A stretch of DNA of 63,092 nucleotides, from contig NZ_SUHQ01000011.1 of the NCBI RefSeq assembly GCF_004962245.1, positions 1 through 63,092 on the forward strand. The letters are read 5' to 3'. This DNA comes from Mesorhizobium sp. Its GTDB lineage: Bacteria > Pseudomonadota > Alphaproteobacteria > Rhizobiales > Rhizobiaceae. Under the pieces are notes generated by a model. That model was given only the letters and a program-made list of their open reading frames with translations. It was not told the DNA's origin and searched no databases. Shown here one piece after another: positions 1-10,866 of this stretch. The stretch's first letter is position 1, and the number at the start of each line of letters is the position of its first letter. The position numbers were made by a program, and so were the translations under genes.

Positions 1-563
1 ACCCCGCCGCCGCCAGGCACATCCTGGTGCTGAAAAATCCGATCCATACCGATATCGCCATTCCCGTCGATGACGATGTGCGCGAGCGCTTCCATTTCCT
101 GACCGATGCCGGCATTCCGGCCGACATGGCTAAGGTCAGCTACATCGTCTTCGGCTGGGGCGGCCGCGCCTTCTATCTGGAGACCCCGACCTGGTCGGAG
201 CTGAAAGCCGTCCCGGTGATGAAGGCGCTGACATCAGACGCTTCGGTGATGCATGTCGACGTCACCGGCGACATTGTCGAGCCGCATGCCAACGTCGCCG
301 GCTTCGACATCGACGAGGAACGTTTTGTAGTGCTGCTCGACTTCATCGCCGCGAGTTTCCAGCAAGGGCCGAACGGCCCGATCCTGATCGAGAATGCGGC
401 CTATTCGAGGTTCGACCGCTTCTACGAGGCGAATGGCCGTTTCAACGCGCTGGTCGGCTGCAATACCTGGACGGCGGCTGCCTTGCGCACCGCCGGTCTG
501 CGCACAGGCTGGTGGAACCCGCTGCCGGTCTCGCTCGACCTGTCGATGCGGCTTTACAATTGA
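1..563 (+). CDS. DUF2459 (TIGR02117) family protein, 5' end missing
   Basis: The reading frame is open from the first bases of the window and ends at a TGA. A GTG at 27 could act as a start, but the preceding in-frame codons (reading RHILV) continue smoothly into the family's N-terminal core around 'NPIHTDIAIP', so the gene almost certainly begins upstream. Family members run to roughly 220 residues and about 187 are visible here. The core with conserved HTD, FGWG and a C-terminal NTWTA segment matches DUF2459, a family of unknown function often found near urease genes. No catalytic role can be stated. The gene converges on the FAD monooxygenase, with a 22-bp gap. Confidence 0.7.
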   Translation, partial: PAAARHILVLKNPIHTDIAIPVDDDVRERFHFLTDAGIPADMAKVSYIVFGWGGRAFYLETPTWSELKAVPVMKALTSDASVMHVDVTGDIVEPHANVAGFDIDEERFVVLLDFIAASFQQGPNGPILIENAAYSRFDRFYEANGRFNALVGCNTWTAAALRTAGLRTGWWNPLPVSLDLSMRLYN

Positions 564-585
564 AGGTCGTTCCGATTGATGATCG

Positions 586-1866
586 CTACGCTGACGACTT
601 GGACCGCCGAGCGTCCGGCACCCGCCAGCCATAGAGCCAGTCAAGATCGGCCGCGAGCTTTTCCGGCGAGCGCAGCTTCAGGAACAGGTTGCGGGCGACC
701 GCCACCGGCCCGGAAGCGTGCCAGGCGAGGTGGTTGAGGGCACCGCGGCGGGCGACTTGGGCGACGCGCCGACGCCGCATCTTTTCCCAGGCGGCAAGCG
801 CGCTTGCGGGATCGGCCGGCGAGGCGGCGACAAAGCCGGCAAGGGTTGCGGCGTCCTCGATCGCCATTGCCGCGCCCTGCGCCGCAAACGGCGTCATCGC
901 ATGCGCCGCATCGCCGATCAGCGCTATGCCGGCGGGCGTCGTCCACGGCTGCCTTTGGTCGACCGTATGGACCGGCCATACGGCCCACGGGCCGGCATCC
1001 TCGGCAAGCCGGGCCAGTGCCGCGGCCGTGCCACGCATGGCGCTGGCGAGGATGTTGGGGTCGGCGTGGCCCGACCAGTCCTCGGCGATGATCTCGCCCC
1101 TGGTGAAGGCGACCAGGTTGAACGCCGTGCCACCGCTGACCGGATAGGCGACAAGGTGGAAGCCGGGATGCAGGAAGGCGGTCACGCAATTGGCGGCGGC
1201 GACCGCCGCAAAAGCCTCTCCCGCGGCACTGTCGGCGCCGATCGTGGCGCGCCAGGCAAGCTCGCCCGAAAACCGGCTCGAAGCCGGCCCAGGGGCAGAA
1301 ACCCCGTTCCTGCCAGACCCGTTCTCGCCGGAAGGGTCGAGGCCACGGATCGTCGACCAGACGCCGTCGGCCCCGATCAGCAGAAAGCCACTCGCCTCGA
1401 CGGTCTTGCCGGCAATCTCGGCCGTTGCCGTGATATGGCGCGCTCCTGTGGCGATGCTGCCGACGCGCGCGCCGGTGACGAGGCTGATGTCGGGCTGTTC
1501 CGTAAGGCGCGCCATCAGCGCGTCTTGCAGATCAGCCCGATGAGCGACGAGATAGGGCGCCTGCCAGCGCCTTTCGGCGGCTTCGCCAAGCGGTACCCGC
1601 GCCAGTTCGCGCAGCGTGGCGGCGTCTTTGAGCACGACCGCCTCCGGCCGCACCGCCGCCGGCAGCAGCCGGTCGAGCACGCCGAGATGGCGAAGGATGC
1701 GCGTTGCGTTGGGTGAGAGCTGGATGCCGGCGCCGGCCGCTTCGAGGCGCGGCGCCTGCTCGAACAGCCGCACCAGATAGCCGCGCTCGGAAAATGCCAG
1801 CGCCGCGGTCAGCCCGGCAATGCCGGCTCCGGCGATGACGACCTGCCGGGACCGCGTATCGTCCAT
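586..1866 (-). CDS. FAD-dependent monooxygenase, salicylate hydroxylase-like
   Basis: A 426-residue group A flavoprotein monooxygenase. The Rossmann motif GAGIAG lies at residues 13-18, a central 'GADGVWS' segment corresponds to the DG motif contacting FAD and NAD(P)H, and the second FAD motif 'GDAAHAMTPFAAQG' starts near residue 318. The size and all three motifs fit the salicylate hydroxylase / UbiH-like family, which uses NAD(P)H and O2 to hydroxylate aromatic rings; the substrate cannot be read from sequence. Its ATG lies only 9 nt after the stop of the CHCC zinc-finger gene, so the two are probably one transcription unit. The C-terminus is rich in Arg and Ser and shows no membrane segment. 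Confidence 0.85.
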   Translation of the reverse strand: MDDTRSRQVVIAGAGIAGLTAALAFSERGYLVRLFEQAPRLEAAGAGIQLSPNATRILRHLGVLDRLLPAAVRPEAVVLKDAATLRELARVPLGEAAERRWQAPYLVAHRADLQDALMARLTEQPDISLVTGARVGSIATGARHITATAEIAGKTVEASGFLLIGADGVWSTIRGLDPSGENGSGRNGVSAPGPASSRFSGELAWRATIGADSAAGEAFAAVAAANCVTAFLHPGFHLVAYPVSGGTAFNLVAFTRGEIIAEDWSGHADPNILASAMRGTAAALARLAEDAGPWAVWPVHTVDQRQPWTTPAGIALIGDAAHAMTPFAAQGAAMAIEDAATLAGFVAASPADPASALAAWEKMRRRRVAQVARRGALNHLAWHASGPVAVARNLFLKLRSPEKLAADLDWLYGWRVPDARRSKSSA

Positions 1867-1875
1867 GTGTGCGCG

Positions 1876-2121
1876 TCAGGCGGCCTGGCCGATATACAGG
1901 CACCCCGCAGGCTGCGTTTCCGTCGCCTTCAGCTTTGGCGAATAGCGATAAAGCGTCGAGCAGTAGGGGCAGACCTTTTCATTGTCGTCGCCCATGTCGA
2001 GAAATACATGCGGATGGTCGAAAGGCGGGTTGGCGCCGGTGCACATGAATTCCTTGACGCCGATGTCGATCGCCGGATACCCCGCATCGTTCTGGAAATG
2101 GGGAATGGAACCGCCTGCCAT
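1876..2121 (-). CDS. Zinc-finger (CHCC type) domain protein
   Basis: An 81-residue protein with a CHCC zinc site: Cys27, His36 or His38, and the pair Cys51-Pro-Tyr-Cys54. This is the zf-CHCC fold shared with the mitochondrial complex I subunit NDUFS6. I chose the ATG at 2121 because AAGGAGAG sits 5 nt upstream; an in-frame ATG at 2145 has no such site. The protein probably binds one Zn2+, but its role in bacteria is not established. It is the first gene of a tight pair with the FAD monooxygenase. Directly upstream lies a palindromic repeat at 2141. Confidence 0.85.
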   Translation of the reverse strand: MAGGSIPHFQNDAGYPAIDIGVKEFMCTGANPPFDHPHVFLDMGDDNEKVCPYCSTLYRYSPKLKATETQPAGCLYIGQAA

Positions 2122-2140
2122 CGTCCTCTCCTTTAGCTCA

Positions 2141-2231
2141 CGCATGATCTCGAAATCGACATTTTCGAGATATGCGCAAATTGGAATTCTGCGGCGTCCG
2201 TTGCGCGTCCGGCAGGACGCGCGGCGCTGCA
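2141..2231 (+). repeat. Two-hairpin intergenic repeat, copy 1
   Basis: Hairpin A is GCATGATCTCGAAA ... TTTTCGAGAT-ATGCGC. Hairpin B is GCGCGTCC (2203-2210), loop GGCA, GGACGCGC (2215-2222). Hairpin B starts about 27 nt after hairpin A, the same spacing as in the copies at 31137 and 56626. Confidence 0.7.
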
Positions 2232-2330
2232 GTCTCTATCTGCATCTGGATCATAACCCGTCTCTTTGCAAGATCGATGAAATGAAACTGTCGCAAAAGC
2301 CTGTCAGAGGATAAGTTAAGCCGGTTAAGG

Positions 2331-2432
2331 CATGGCCCCGAAAACCGAAATCGGGTTTTCGGGACGGATCATGAGTAGCGTCAGAACGGGCCGCGCGTCC
2401 CTTGCGCGTCCGAAAGGACGTGCGGCGCTCTG
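2331..2432 (+). repeat. Two-hairpin intergenic repeat, copy 2
   Basis: Hairpin A pairs CCCGAAAACC (2337-2346) with GGTTTTCGGG (2354-2363). Hairpin B pairs GCGCGTCC (2404-2411) with GGACGTGC (2416-2423), one position being a G-T wobble. It lies just upstream of ppk, so in-frame extension of ppk to an ATG at 2332 would translate the repeat and is unlikely. Confidence 0.7.
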
Positions 2433-2460
2433 GCCGGTAGCGGGTGGGAAACAAGCAGGA

Positions 2461-4664
<2,204 letters not shown>

Positions 4665-4665
<1 letters not shown>

Positions 4666-6197
4666 TGATTTCAACGTCCCAGGGCCGGCTTCAGGACCGC
4701 CGACCGCTGTCCATCATCGACATCGGGTCGAACTCGATCCGTCTTGTCGTCTACGAGGGGTTGGCGCGCTCGCCGACCACGCTGTTCAACGAAAAGATGC
4801 TGGCTGGCCTCGGTCGCGGCATCGTTTCGACCGGAAAGCTCGACCCCGAGGCGGTGACGCGCTCGATGGAGGAGTTTCGCCGTTTCCGTGCGCTCTCTGA
4901 CCAGGCCGGCGCCGAGCATATGTATGTGCTGGCGACCGCCGCCGCCCGCGAGGCGGTCAACGGCCCCGATTTCATCCACCGCGCCGAAGACGTGCTCAAG
5001 ACCGAGGTCCAGGTGCTGAGCGGGCGCCAGGAAGCGCATTATTCCGCGCTCGGCGTCATTTCCGGCTTCCATCCGGCCAACGGCATCGCCGGCGACCTCG
5101 GTGGTGGCAGCCTCGAACTGGTCGACGTCGACGGCGAGGCGATCGGCGACGGCATCACGCTGCCGCTGGGCGGCCTGCGTCTGCAGGACATGGCCAGGAA
5201 TTCACTGCCCCAGGCGGCAAAGATAGCTCGCGACGAACTGGCGCGGGCAAAGCTTCTGAAAGGCGGGCGGGGCAGGCCATTCTATGCGGTCGGCGGCACC
5301 TGGCGAAACCTCGCCCGGCTGCATATGGAAATGACCAGATATCCGCTGGCCGTCATGCACCATTATGAGATCGGCATCGACAGCGCCGCGAATTTCCTCA
5401 AGCAGGTGGCCAAGGGCGAGATCGAGAAGGTGAGGGGCATCGAGGGCGTCTCGAAGAACCGCCGCTCGCTGCTGCCTTATGGCGCCATCGTGCTGCAGGA
5501 GATCATGACGGCGATGCAGCCGTCCAAGATCATCGTCTCGGCGCTGGGCGTGCGCGAGGGCTTTCTCTATTCGCTGCTCAACGCAGCCGAGCAGAGGGCA
5601 GATCCGCTGATCTCGGCCTCGGAGGAACTTGCCCGGCTTCGCTCGCGCTCGGTCACCCATGCGCAGGAGCTTGTCGAATGGACGGGCAAGACCTTTGCCG
5701 CCTTCGGCATCGACGAGACCGATGACGAGACGCGCTATCGCCGGGCCGCCTGTCTGCTTGCCGACATCGGCTGGCGCGCGCATCCCGAATATCGTGGCAA
5801 GCAGTCGCTCAACATCATCGCCCATGCCTCCTTTATCGGCGTCGACCATCCCGGGCGCGCCTTCCTGGCGCTCGTCAATCTGTTTCGCCACGAGGGCCTG
5901 TTCAATGAAGCCGCTCCGGAAATCCGGGGACTGGCGACGCCGCGTTACCTCGAGCGCGCCCGCGCGCTGGCCGCGGTAATGCGCGTCGTCTACCTGCTGA
6001 CGGCGGCGATGCCGGGCGTCATGCCGCGGCTGAAATGGGAGAATCGCGGCAATGGCGTGCTTGCGCTGGTGCTGCCGGCGTCACTGGCCGATCTTTACGG
6101 CGAGCGGCCTGCCGGGCGCCTGGTGCAACTGGCGAGGGTCATCAATCGCCGGCTGGTGCTGGAGGTCGAGGGCGGCCCCAGTGTGTCTGCCAAATAG
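4665..6197 (+). CDS. ppx: Exopolyphosphatase (Ppx/GppA family)
   Basis: A 510-residue member of the ASKHA-fold Ppx/GppA phosphatases, which remove terminal phosphate from polyphosphate or pppGpp. The N-terminal phosphate-binding loop 'IIDIGSNSIRLVVYE' and the second motif 'GDLGGGSLEL' are intact. The C-terminal half (from about residue 310) is an HD-like helical domain with 'CLLADIGWRAHPEYR', as in Rhizobiales Ppx. The start ATG overlaps the ppk stop. Together the two genes set polyphosphate level; whether this enzyme also hydrolyses pppGpp cannot be told from sequence. Confidence 0.95.
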
Positions 6198-6240
6198 CTC
6201 GTTTCTGCCAATTAGGTCGGGCCAAGTAGCCTTGTTTCGG

Positions 6241-6663
6241 TCAAATGGCGTCGGCATCGATCCCAAATGCCCGGCCGTCGATCGAATAGGCACCTGCGCC
6301 AGCCATCGCCAGCGCCAGGAAACCGCCTGATAGGGCGAGGTCCTTCATCAGCATCTGTGAATGCATGAAGGTCAGCGTCGGGTCGCCGCCGCCCTGACCA
6401 TAATGGCCGATGAAGGCGGCTGCGATGCAGAAGGCGGCAAGCAGGAGTGCCGCGATCGGCGTCTTGAGGCCGACGAGGATGAGCAGTCCGGCGATCAACT
6501 CGAATAGGCCCGTCGCCCAGGCCACGAGCGTCGGTAGCGGCAGACCGAGGCCGGCAAAATAGCCTGCGGTGCCGGCGATGTCGCTGAGCCCGTGGAAACC
6601 GGAAGGGACGAAAAGCGCGGCGAGCAGCAGCCGGGAAAGCAGAAGCAGCGCATCGTGGGGCAT
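6241..6663 (-). CDS. DoxX family membrane protein (first of two)
   Basis: A 140-residue protein with four hydrophobic segments (about residues 5-25, 45-67, 70-92 and 113-130) and the DoxX-type 'GFHGLSDIAGTAGYFAGLGLP' loop. The start at 6663 has GGGAGGT 4 nt upstream. DoxX/YphA-like proteins are small inner-membrane proteins, some linked to quinone or thiol redox, with no defined activity for this subgroup. It is a clear paralogue of the gene at 6841-7275, about the same length with the same loop and C-terminal 'AGAGAYS' motif, so the pair looks like a tandem duplication. A terminator separates the two. Confidence 0.85.
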   Translation of the reverse strand: MPHDALLLLSRLLLAALFVPSGFHGLSDIAGTAGYFAGLGLPLPTLVAWATGLFELIAGLLILVGLKTPIAALLLAAFCIAAAFIGHYGQGGGDPTLTFMHSQMLMKDLALSGGFLALAMAGAGAYSIDGRAFGIDADAI

Positions 6664-6783
6664 GGTCACCTCCCTTGTCGGCCGAGCCGGTTGGCCTGTT
6701 CCTCCCCGACACTTCGATCTTGGCAGAAATTCGCGCCACGCCAACTGGTCCGGCGAATCGAACGTCCGGATGGATCGACAACG

Positions 6784-6817
6784 AAAAAGGGGCACGGAAA
6801 ATTCCGCGCCCCTTTTT
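6784..6817 (-). terminator. Bidirectional rho-independent terminator
   Basis: AAAAAGGGGC ... GCCCCTTTTT forms a GC stem flanked by A5 and T5, with an inner GGAA-AATT-CC stem. It lies 24 nt after the stop of the upstream DoxX gene and should end its transcript before the second DoxX gene. Confidence 0.8.
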
Positions 6818-6840
6818 CTTGCAATAGTCCTGAGACTGCG

Positions 6841-7275
6841 TCAGCCGCGCTTGGCGTCGACCGAATAGGCGCCGGCGCCCGACGAGGCCAGCACGAGGAA
6901 GCCGCCGGCAATCGCCAGGTTCTTCATGAAGCTGATCATCTGCATCTGATCGGCCCAGCCGGTGTGGGCGACCAGCGCCGTGGCGACGGTGAAGACCGCC
7001 AGCACCCAGGCGGTGATCCGTGTCTGAAAACCGATGAGGATGGCGAGACCGCCGAGCAGTTCGATCAGGCCGACGGCGATCGCCGTTACGGTCGGCATCG
7101 GCAGGCCCATGCTGCCGAAATAGCCTGCGGTGCCGGCGATCGCGGTGAGCTTGCCGAAACCGGAAAGCACAAAGATGACTGAAAGCAGGACACGGCCGAG
7201 AAGGATCGTGCCAGAGGCGTTAGAAGCGGCGTTGGAAACGGTGCCGGAACCGGCAACGGAAGTATTGGTGGACAT
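6841..7275 (-). CDS. DoxX family membrane protein (second of two)
   Basis: A 144-residue protein with a Ser/Asn/Gly-rich N-terminus of about 20 residues followed by four membrane segments. The loop 'GFGKLTAIAGTAGYF' and the end 'SGAGAYSVDAKRG' mirror the paralogue at 6241-6663. The start at 7275 is preceded by CGGAGAGAACCACC. It is transcribed from its own promoter region between 7276 and 7398 and ended by the strong terminator at 6784. Its function is unknown; family relationship and topology are secure. Confidence 0.85.
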   Translation of the reverse strand: MSTNTSVAGSGTVSNAASNASGTILLGRVLLSVIFVLSGFGKLTAIAGTAGYFGSMGLPMPTVTAIAVGLIELLGGLAILIGFQTRITAWVLAVFTVATALVAHTGWADQMQMISFMKNLAIAGGFLVLASSGAGAYSVDAKRG

Positions 7276-7398
7276 GGTGGTTCTCTCCGGGATGGGGTTG
7301 TGATGCCCATCCAGATAGAGCAGGTCGACTGTTCACCAAAGACGCAGATTTGGTTACAGATCGTTCACCGCAGTAACGTTTTTGCGATCGGTCGATGG

Positions 7399-8796
7399 CT
7401 ATCCCGGATGCGTCATGTCTTCTGGCCGCACCAGCCGGTCGTAGTCGGCTTCGCTGACCAGCCCGGTGGCCAGCGCTTCCTCGCGCAAGGTTGTACCCTT
7501 CTTGTGCGCGGTCTTGGCGATCTTGGCGGCATTGTCGTAGCCGATGGTCGGCGCCAGTGCTGTCACCAGCATCAGCGAGCGGTTCAATGCCTCACGGATG
7601 TTGTCTTCCCGCGCTTCGATGCCGACGACGCAGTTGTCGGTGAAGGAGATGGAGGCGTCGGCGAGCAATTGCACCGACTGCAGGAAATTATAGGCCATCA
7701 ACGGATTGTAGACGTTGAGCTCGAAATGGCCCTGGCTGCCGGCAAAGGTCAGTGCGGCATTGTTGCCGAACACCTGCACGCAGACCTGGGTCATCGCTTC
7801 GCACTGCGTCGGATTGACCTTGCCCGGCATGATCGACGAACCCGGCTCGTTTTCCGGCAGCGACAATTCGCCGAGGCCAGAGCGCGGTCCGGAGCCGAGG
7901 AAGCGGATGTCGTTGGCGATCTTGAACAGGGCGGCGGCACTTGCGTTGATGGCGCCATGCGAAAACACCATGGAATCATGTGCGGCCAGTGCCTCGAACT
8001 TGTTCGGCGCGGTGACGAAGCCGATGCCGGTGATCGCGGCGATGCGTGCCGCCACCTTCTCGGCAAAGCCCACCGGCGCATTGAGGCCGGTGCCGACGGC
8101 GGTGCCGCCCTGTGCCAGTTCCTGCAGGCCGGGCAGCGTCATCTCGATGCGCTTGATCGAGGAGGCGACCTGCGCGGCATAGCCTGAGAATTCCTGGCCG
8201 AGGGTAAGGGGCGTGGCGTCCTGCGTGTGGGTACGGCCGATCTTGATGATGTGGGCGAACGCCCTGGTCTTGTCCTCCAGCGCCGCGTGCAAATGCCTGA
8301 GCGCCGGCAACAGGTCGTGGACGATGCGCTCGGCGCAGGCGATGTGCATGGCCGTCGGATAGGTGTCGTTCGACGACTGGCTCATATTGACGTGGTCGTT
8401 GGGGTGCACCGGTTTCTTCGAGCCCATGACGCCGCCCAGGATCTCGATCGCCCGGTTGGAGATCACCTCGTTGGCGTTCATGTTGGACTGTGTGCCCGAG
8501 CCGGTCTGCCAGACAACCAGCGGGAAATGATCGTCGAGCTTGCCGTCGATGACCTCCTGGGAGGCTTCGATGATCGCCTTGCCGATTGCCGGGTCGAGCC
8601 GCTTCAGCTCCATATTGGCCTCGGCCGCCGCCCGCTTGACGATGCCGAGCGCGCGAACGATCGACGCCGGCTGCTTTTCCCAGCCTATTTTGAAATTGCC
8701 CAGCGAGCGCTGCGCCTGCGCGCCCCAGTAACGGTCGGCGGCGACCTCGATGGGACCGAACGTGTCGGTTTCAGTTCTGCTCTCTGGCGCGCTCAC
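7399..8796 (-). CDS. fumC: Fumarate hydratase class II
   Basis: A 465-residue enzyme, almost the same length as E. coli FumC (467), that interconverts fumarate and L-malate in the TCA cycle. The superfamily signature [15 protein letters not shown] begins at residue 319 and holds the catalytic serine loop. '[19 protein letters not shown]' and '[10 protein letters not shown]' supply the other active-site strands. There is no iron-sulfur cluster motif, as expected for class II. The gene stands alone, 142 bp downstream of the fucosyltransferase-like gene on the same strand. Confidence 0.97.
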   Translation of the reverse strand: MSAPESRTETDTFGPIEVAADRYWGAQAQRSLGNFKIGWEKQPASIVRALGIVKRAAAEANMELKRLDPAIGKAIIEASQEVIDGKLDDHFPLVVWQTGSGTQSNMNANEVISNRAIEILGGVMGSKKPVHPNDHVNMSQSSNDTYPTAMHIACAERIVHDLLPALRHLHAALEDKTRAFAHIIKIGRTHTQDATPLTLGQEFSGYAAQVASSIKRIEMTLPGLQELAQGGTAVGTGLNAPVGFAEKVAARIAAITGIGFVTAPNKFEALAAHDSMVFSHGAINASAAALFKIANDIRFLGSGPRSGLGELSLPENEPGSSIMPGKVNPTQCEAMTQVCVQVFGNNAALTFAGSQGHFELNVYNPLMAYNFLQSVQLLADASISFTDNCVVGIEAREDNIREALNRSLMLVTALAPTIGYDNAAKIAKTAHKKGTTLREEALATGLVSEADYDRLVRPEDMTHPG

Positions 8797-8938
8797 GTGT
8801 CTCTCCGGTCTGTCGAATTCGGCACCGGCGTATCGCGTTGCACAACTGGCTTCAAGCGAAGATTAGGGACGGGAGCGATGCAAATCGGTTCAAAAGGACG
8901 CCCTTCCGGCACCGGACAGCGGGGAGGCGAGCGGATTG

Positions 8939-9997
8939 TCAGCTCGGGGCTTTTTTCCGCCAGCGACGTAGCCGCGTGCGCAGGAAAGAGATGCGGCCGA
9001 AAGGCAGCGTTGGCCTTCCGGTTGGCGGGGCTGTGCGGTTCTCCATACGTTGACGAACGAGGTTCGCCAATCGACAGAAGGCAGGTGTTTCAAGGTGTTG
9101 CAGGCGCTTGATGAGCTCGTGAGGCAGCGGCTTTGCCCGCCAGGCAAAATAAGCTTCGTAGGCTTGCGGCGTTTCTATCAGATGTTGGAGGTATGAGGCC
9201 AGATCCTTGGCGTCGTGGAAGGCGTTCGCATCGATATACGAATTCTCCGGGACGAATTCACCCACATTCGGCGCGCCAAGATAGATCGGTACGGTACCGG
9301 CTCTGAATGCATCGAAGATCTTCTCGGTGACGTAATCGGTCTCGATCGAGTTTTCCAGCGCGAGGCAGAATCTGTGTCGCGCAATGGTTTCGATCTTTGT
9401 TTTCGAACCAAGATCGGGACCGGAAATCGATCGATTGTTGAGATGCCGGCCATAGGAATCGATCTTGATATGGCGTGAAAGCTCAGCTGCGAAATCGACG
9501 CGGCCGCTGTAGTTCAATCCAGCCGATTGAAAATGCGCCACCGGAGCGATTTCCGTCTTCAACGGGACTGGCCTGGCAAGCGTTTTTTCCCACCAGCGGA
9601 TGCGAGGAAGATAGGGCGCCCAAACATCCGACCGGGATTCATACGTCATCGTGATGTCGAAATGTTTCATGATTTCGGCGTCTGCGAGTCGCTTGTAGTT
9701 TTGGCGGCTCTCCATCGACCAGGCGACCCAATACTGGCCCGGGTACTTGTAAGCATCGCCGATATCCCGAAAGTTCGGAATATGGAAGACGACCGCGGCC
9801 GCCTCGGAAATCCGGCTCTTGTCCAGCGTCCACCGTCCAGGCACGTCACAGCGTATAGATGCGATATCGACAGGCTTGCTGAAAAAAGTCGTGTAGAAAA
9901 GGATCAGCGGGTCGTTCGATGGCATGAAGCTGGCACCACGATTGTAGGACAGGCTTCTTACGTCAGGCTGGCCGGAAAGCGAAATTTGCTCGGTCAT
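8939..9997 (-). CDS. Glycosyltransferase family 10 (alpha-fucosyltransferase-like)
   Basis: A 352-residue protein with the GT10 core: 'FCLALENSIETDYVTEKIF' (residues 210-228), then 'GTVPIYLGAPNV' and 'FVPENSYIDANAF'. GT10 enzymes transfer fucose from GDP-fucose in alpha-1,3 or 1,4 linkage. In Gram-negative bacteria they act on LPS O-antigen or other surface glycans. An Arg/Lys-rich C-terminus (RTRLRRWRKK) may dock to the membrane, as in H. pylori FucT. Base composition looks lower in G+C than its neighbours, and no other polysaccharide gene is nearby, so transfer is possible. It starts 20 nt after the NIPSNAP stop, with GAGGA upstream of the ATG. Confidence 0.8.
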   Translation of the reverse strand: MTEQISLSGQPDVRSLSYNRGASFMPSNDPLILFYTTFFSKPVDIASIRCDVPGRWTLDKSRISEAAAVVFHIPNFRDIGDAYKYPGQYWVAWSMESRQNYKRLADAEIMKHFDITMTYESRSDVWAPYLPRIRWWEKTLARPVPLKTEIAPVAHFQSAGLNYSGRVDFAAELSRHIKIDSYGRHLNNRSISGPDLGSKTKIETIARHRFCLALENSIETDYVTEKIFDAFRAGTVPIYLGAPNVGEFVPENSYIDANAFHDAKDLASYLQHLIETPQAYEAYFAWRAKPLPHELIKRLQHLETPAFCRLANLVRQRMENRTAPPTGRPTLPFGRISFLRTRLRRWRKKAPS

Positions 9998-10016
9998 GCG
10001 TCCTCACGATATGTCA

Positions 10017-10784
10017 TCACCCCAGCAGCGATTGTGAGGTGGGCGAAAGGCGCAGCGTTTCCGTCGGCCTGGCCAGATCCGACTGCAACGCCTGCCAGAC
10101 CGGCGCGGTGGCAAGCGCTGCCTCAAGGCTTGCATGGGCGTCGGTGCCGTCGATACCGGTGACGGTTATGAAGACGTTTTCACTCGTCCGCACCGGCAGA
10201 CGGGGAAAGCTGTTTTCGGCATGCTCGCTGACAAAAGCCGCAAGCGGCCGCGCGCCAAGTGCCGCCAGCATGGGAATGGCGTCGGTTTCGAAGCGGCTGG
10301 CGAAATCGGCCTCGGCGCCGGGCCGCAAATGATGAATCCGGATGACAACAATACCCGACAACCGATTGTCCCTGCTTGGCTTTTTGTCACCCGGAAAGTC
10401 CGCTCGTTGCGAACCCGTCAGGTCGAAACCCGCACCTGGCCATGCCGGCTTCAGCAACAGCACGTCGTCGGAGGAGATCATCGTGGCGTTGGCGGCATCG
10501 CGCCAGGCAGCCCACACGGGTCCCTCGTAGAAAGCGGTCAGCGCATTTTTCCGTGCCTCCATGCCGTCGAAGCCGCGCAGCCATACGAACATGTCAGGCC
10601 GGTCGAGATCGCGGAACTGGCCGATGATGGTCATCCCTGCCACTTCCTGGCCCTCGATCAGATGGCCGTCGAAGATACCGATCAGCGCATCGCGCTGGCC
10701 GGGTTTCAGCACGTACTGCCTGAGTTCGACGACCGGCGAGGCGTTAAGGCCAGATTTCGGAGGGGCATTCACGGGCAGGTTCAT
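10017..10784 (-). CDS. NIPSNAP family protein
   Basis: A 255-residue protein with two ferredoxin-like NIPSNAP repeats. The first, near residue 20, reads 'VVELRQYVLKPGQRD'; the second, near residue 145, reads 'VVIRIHHLRPGAEADF'. NIPSNAP domains are dimeric alpha/beta barrel folds without an agreed enzymatic role. The gene is divergent from a TetR regulator, with two tandem inverted repeats between their starts, so it is very likely the regulator's direct target. The GT10 gene follows by 20 nt on the same strand and may be co-transcribed, although its function seems unrelated. Confidence 0.8.
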   Translation of the reverse strand: MNLPVNAPPKSGLNASPVVELRQYVLKPGQRDALIGIFDGHLIEGQEVAGMTIIGQFRDLDRPDMFVWLRGFDGMEARKNALTAFYEGPVWAAWRDAANATMISSDDVLLLKPAWPGAGFDLTGSQRADFPGDKKPSRDNRLSGIVVIRIHHLRPGAEADFASRFETDAIPMLAALGARPLAAFVSEHAENSFPRLPVRTSENVFITVTGIDGTDAHASLEAALATAPVWQALQSDLARPTETLRLSPTSQSLLG

Positions 10785-10796
10785 AGCGCAATCTCC

Positions 10797-10844
10797 AAAA
10801 CAGGGTGTTTATCCTGTTTTAAAACAGACCGGTTGTCCTGTTTT
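10797..10844. promoter_or_regulatory. Two tandem 24-bp TetR operators
   Basis: Two adjacent inverted repeats of identical length: AAAACAGG-N8-CCTGTTTT (10797-10820) and AAAACAGA-N8-CCTGTTTT (10821-10844). They abut exactly, so the centres are 24 bp apart, and fill the space between the divergent NIPSNAP and TetR genes. This is the expected layout for autorepression plus repression of the neighbour. Confidence 0.8.
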
Positions 10845-10866
10845 GTCAATCTGCTATCGTGCGGAA

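Larger units (their letters stand above)
2122..2460. other. Intergenic region upstream of ppk with two repeats
   Basis: These 339 bases hold two copies of the two-hairpin repeat (2141-2231 and 2331-2432) separated by about 100 bases of lower G+C. The promoters for ppk (+) and for the zinc-finger gene (-) must lie here, but I see no unambiguous -35/-10 pair. Two CTGTC half-sites at 2288 and 2301 resemble a Pho box but are 13 bp apart instead of 11. Confidence 0.5.

Noticed and set aside
2288..2305. Pho-box-like CTGTC pair upstream of ppk
   Set aside because: Half-sites are 13 bp apart, not 11, and the second half of each is degenerate.
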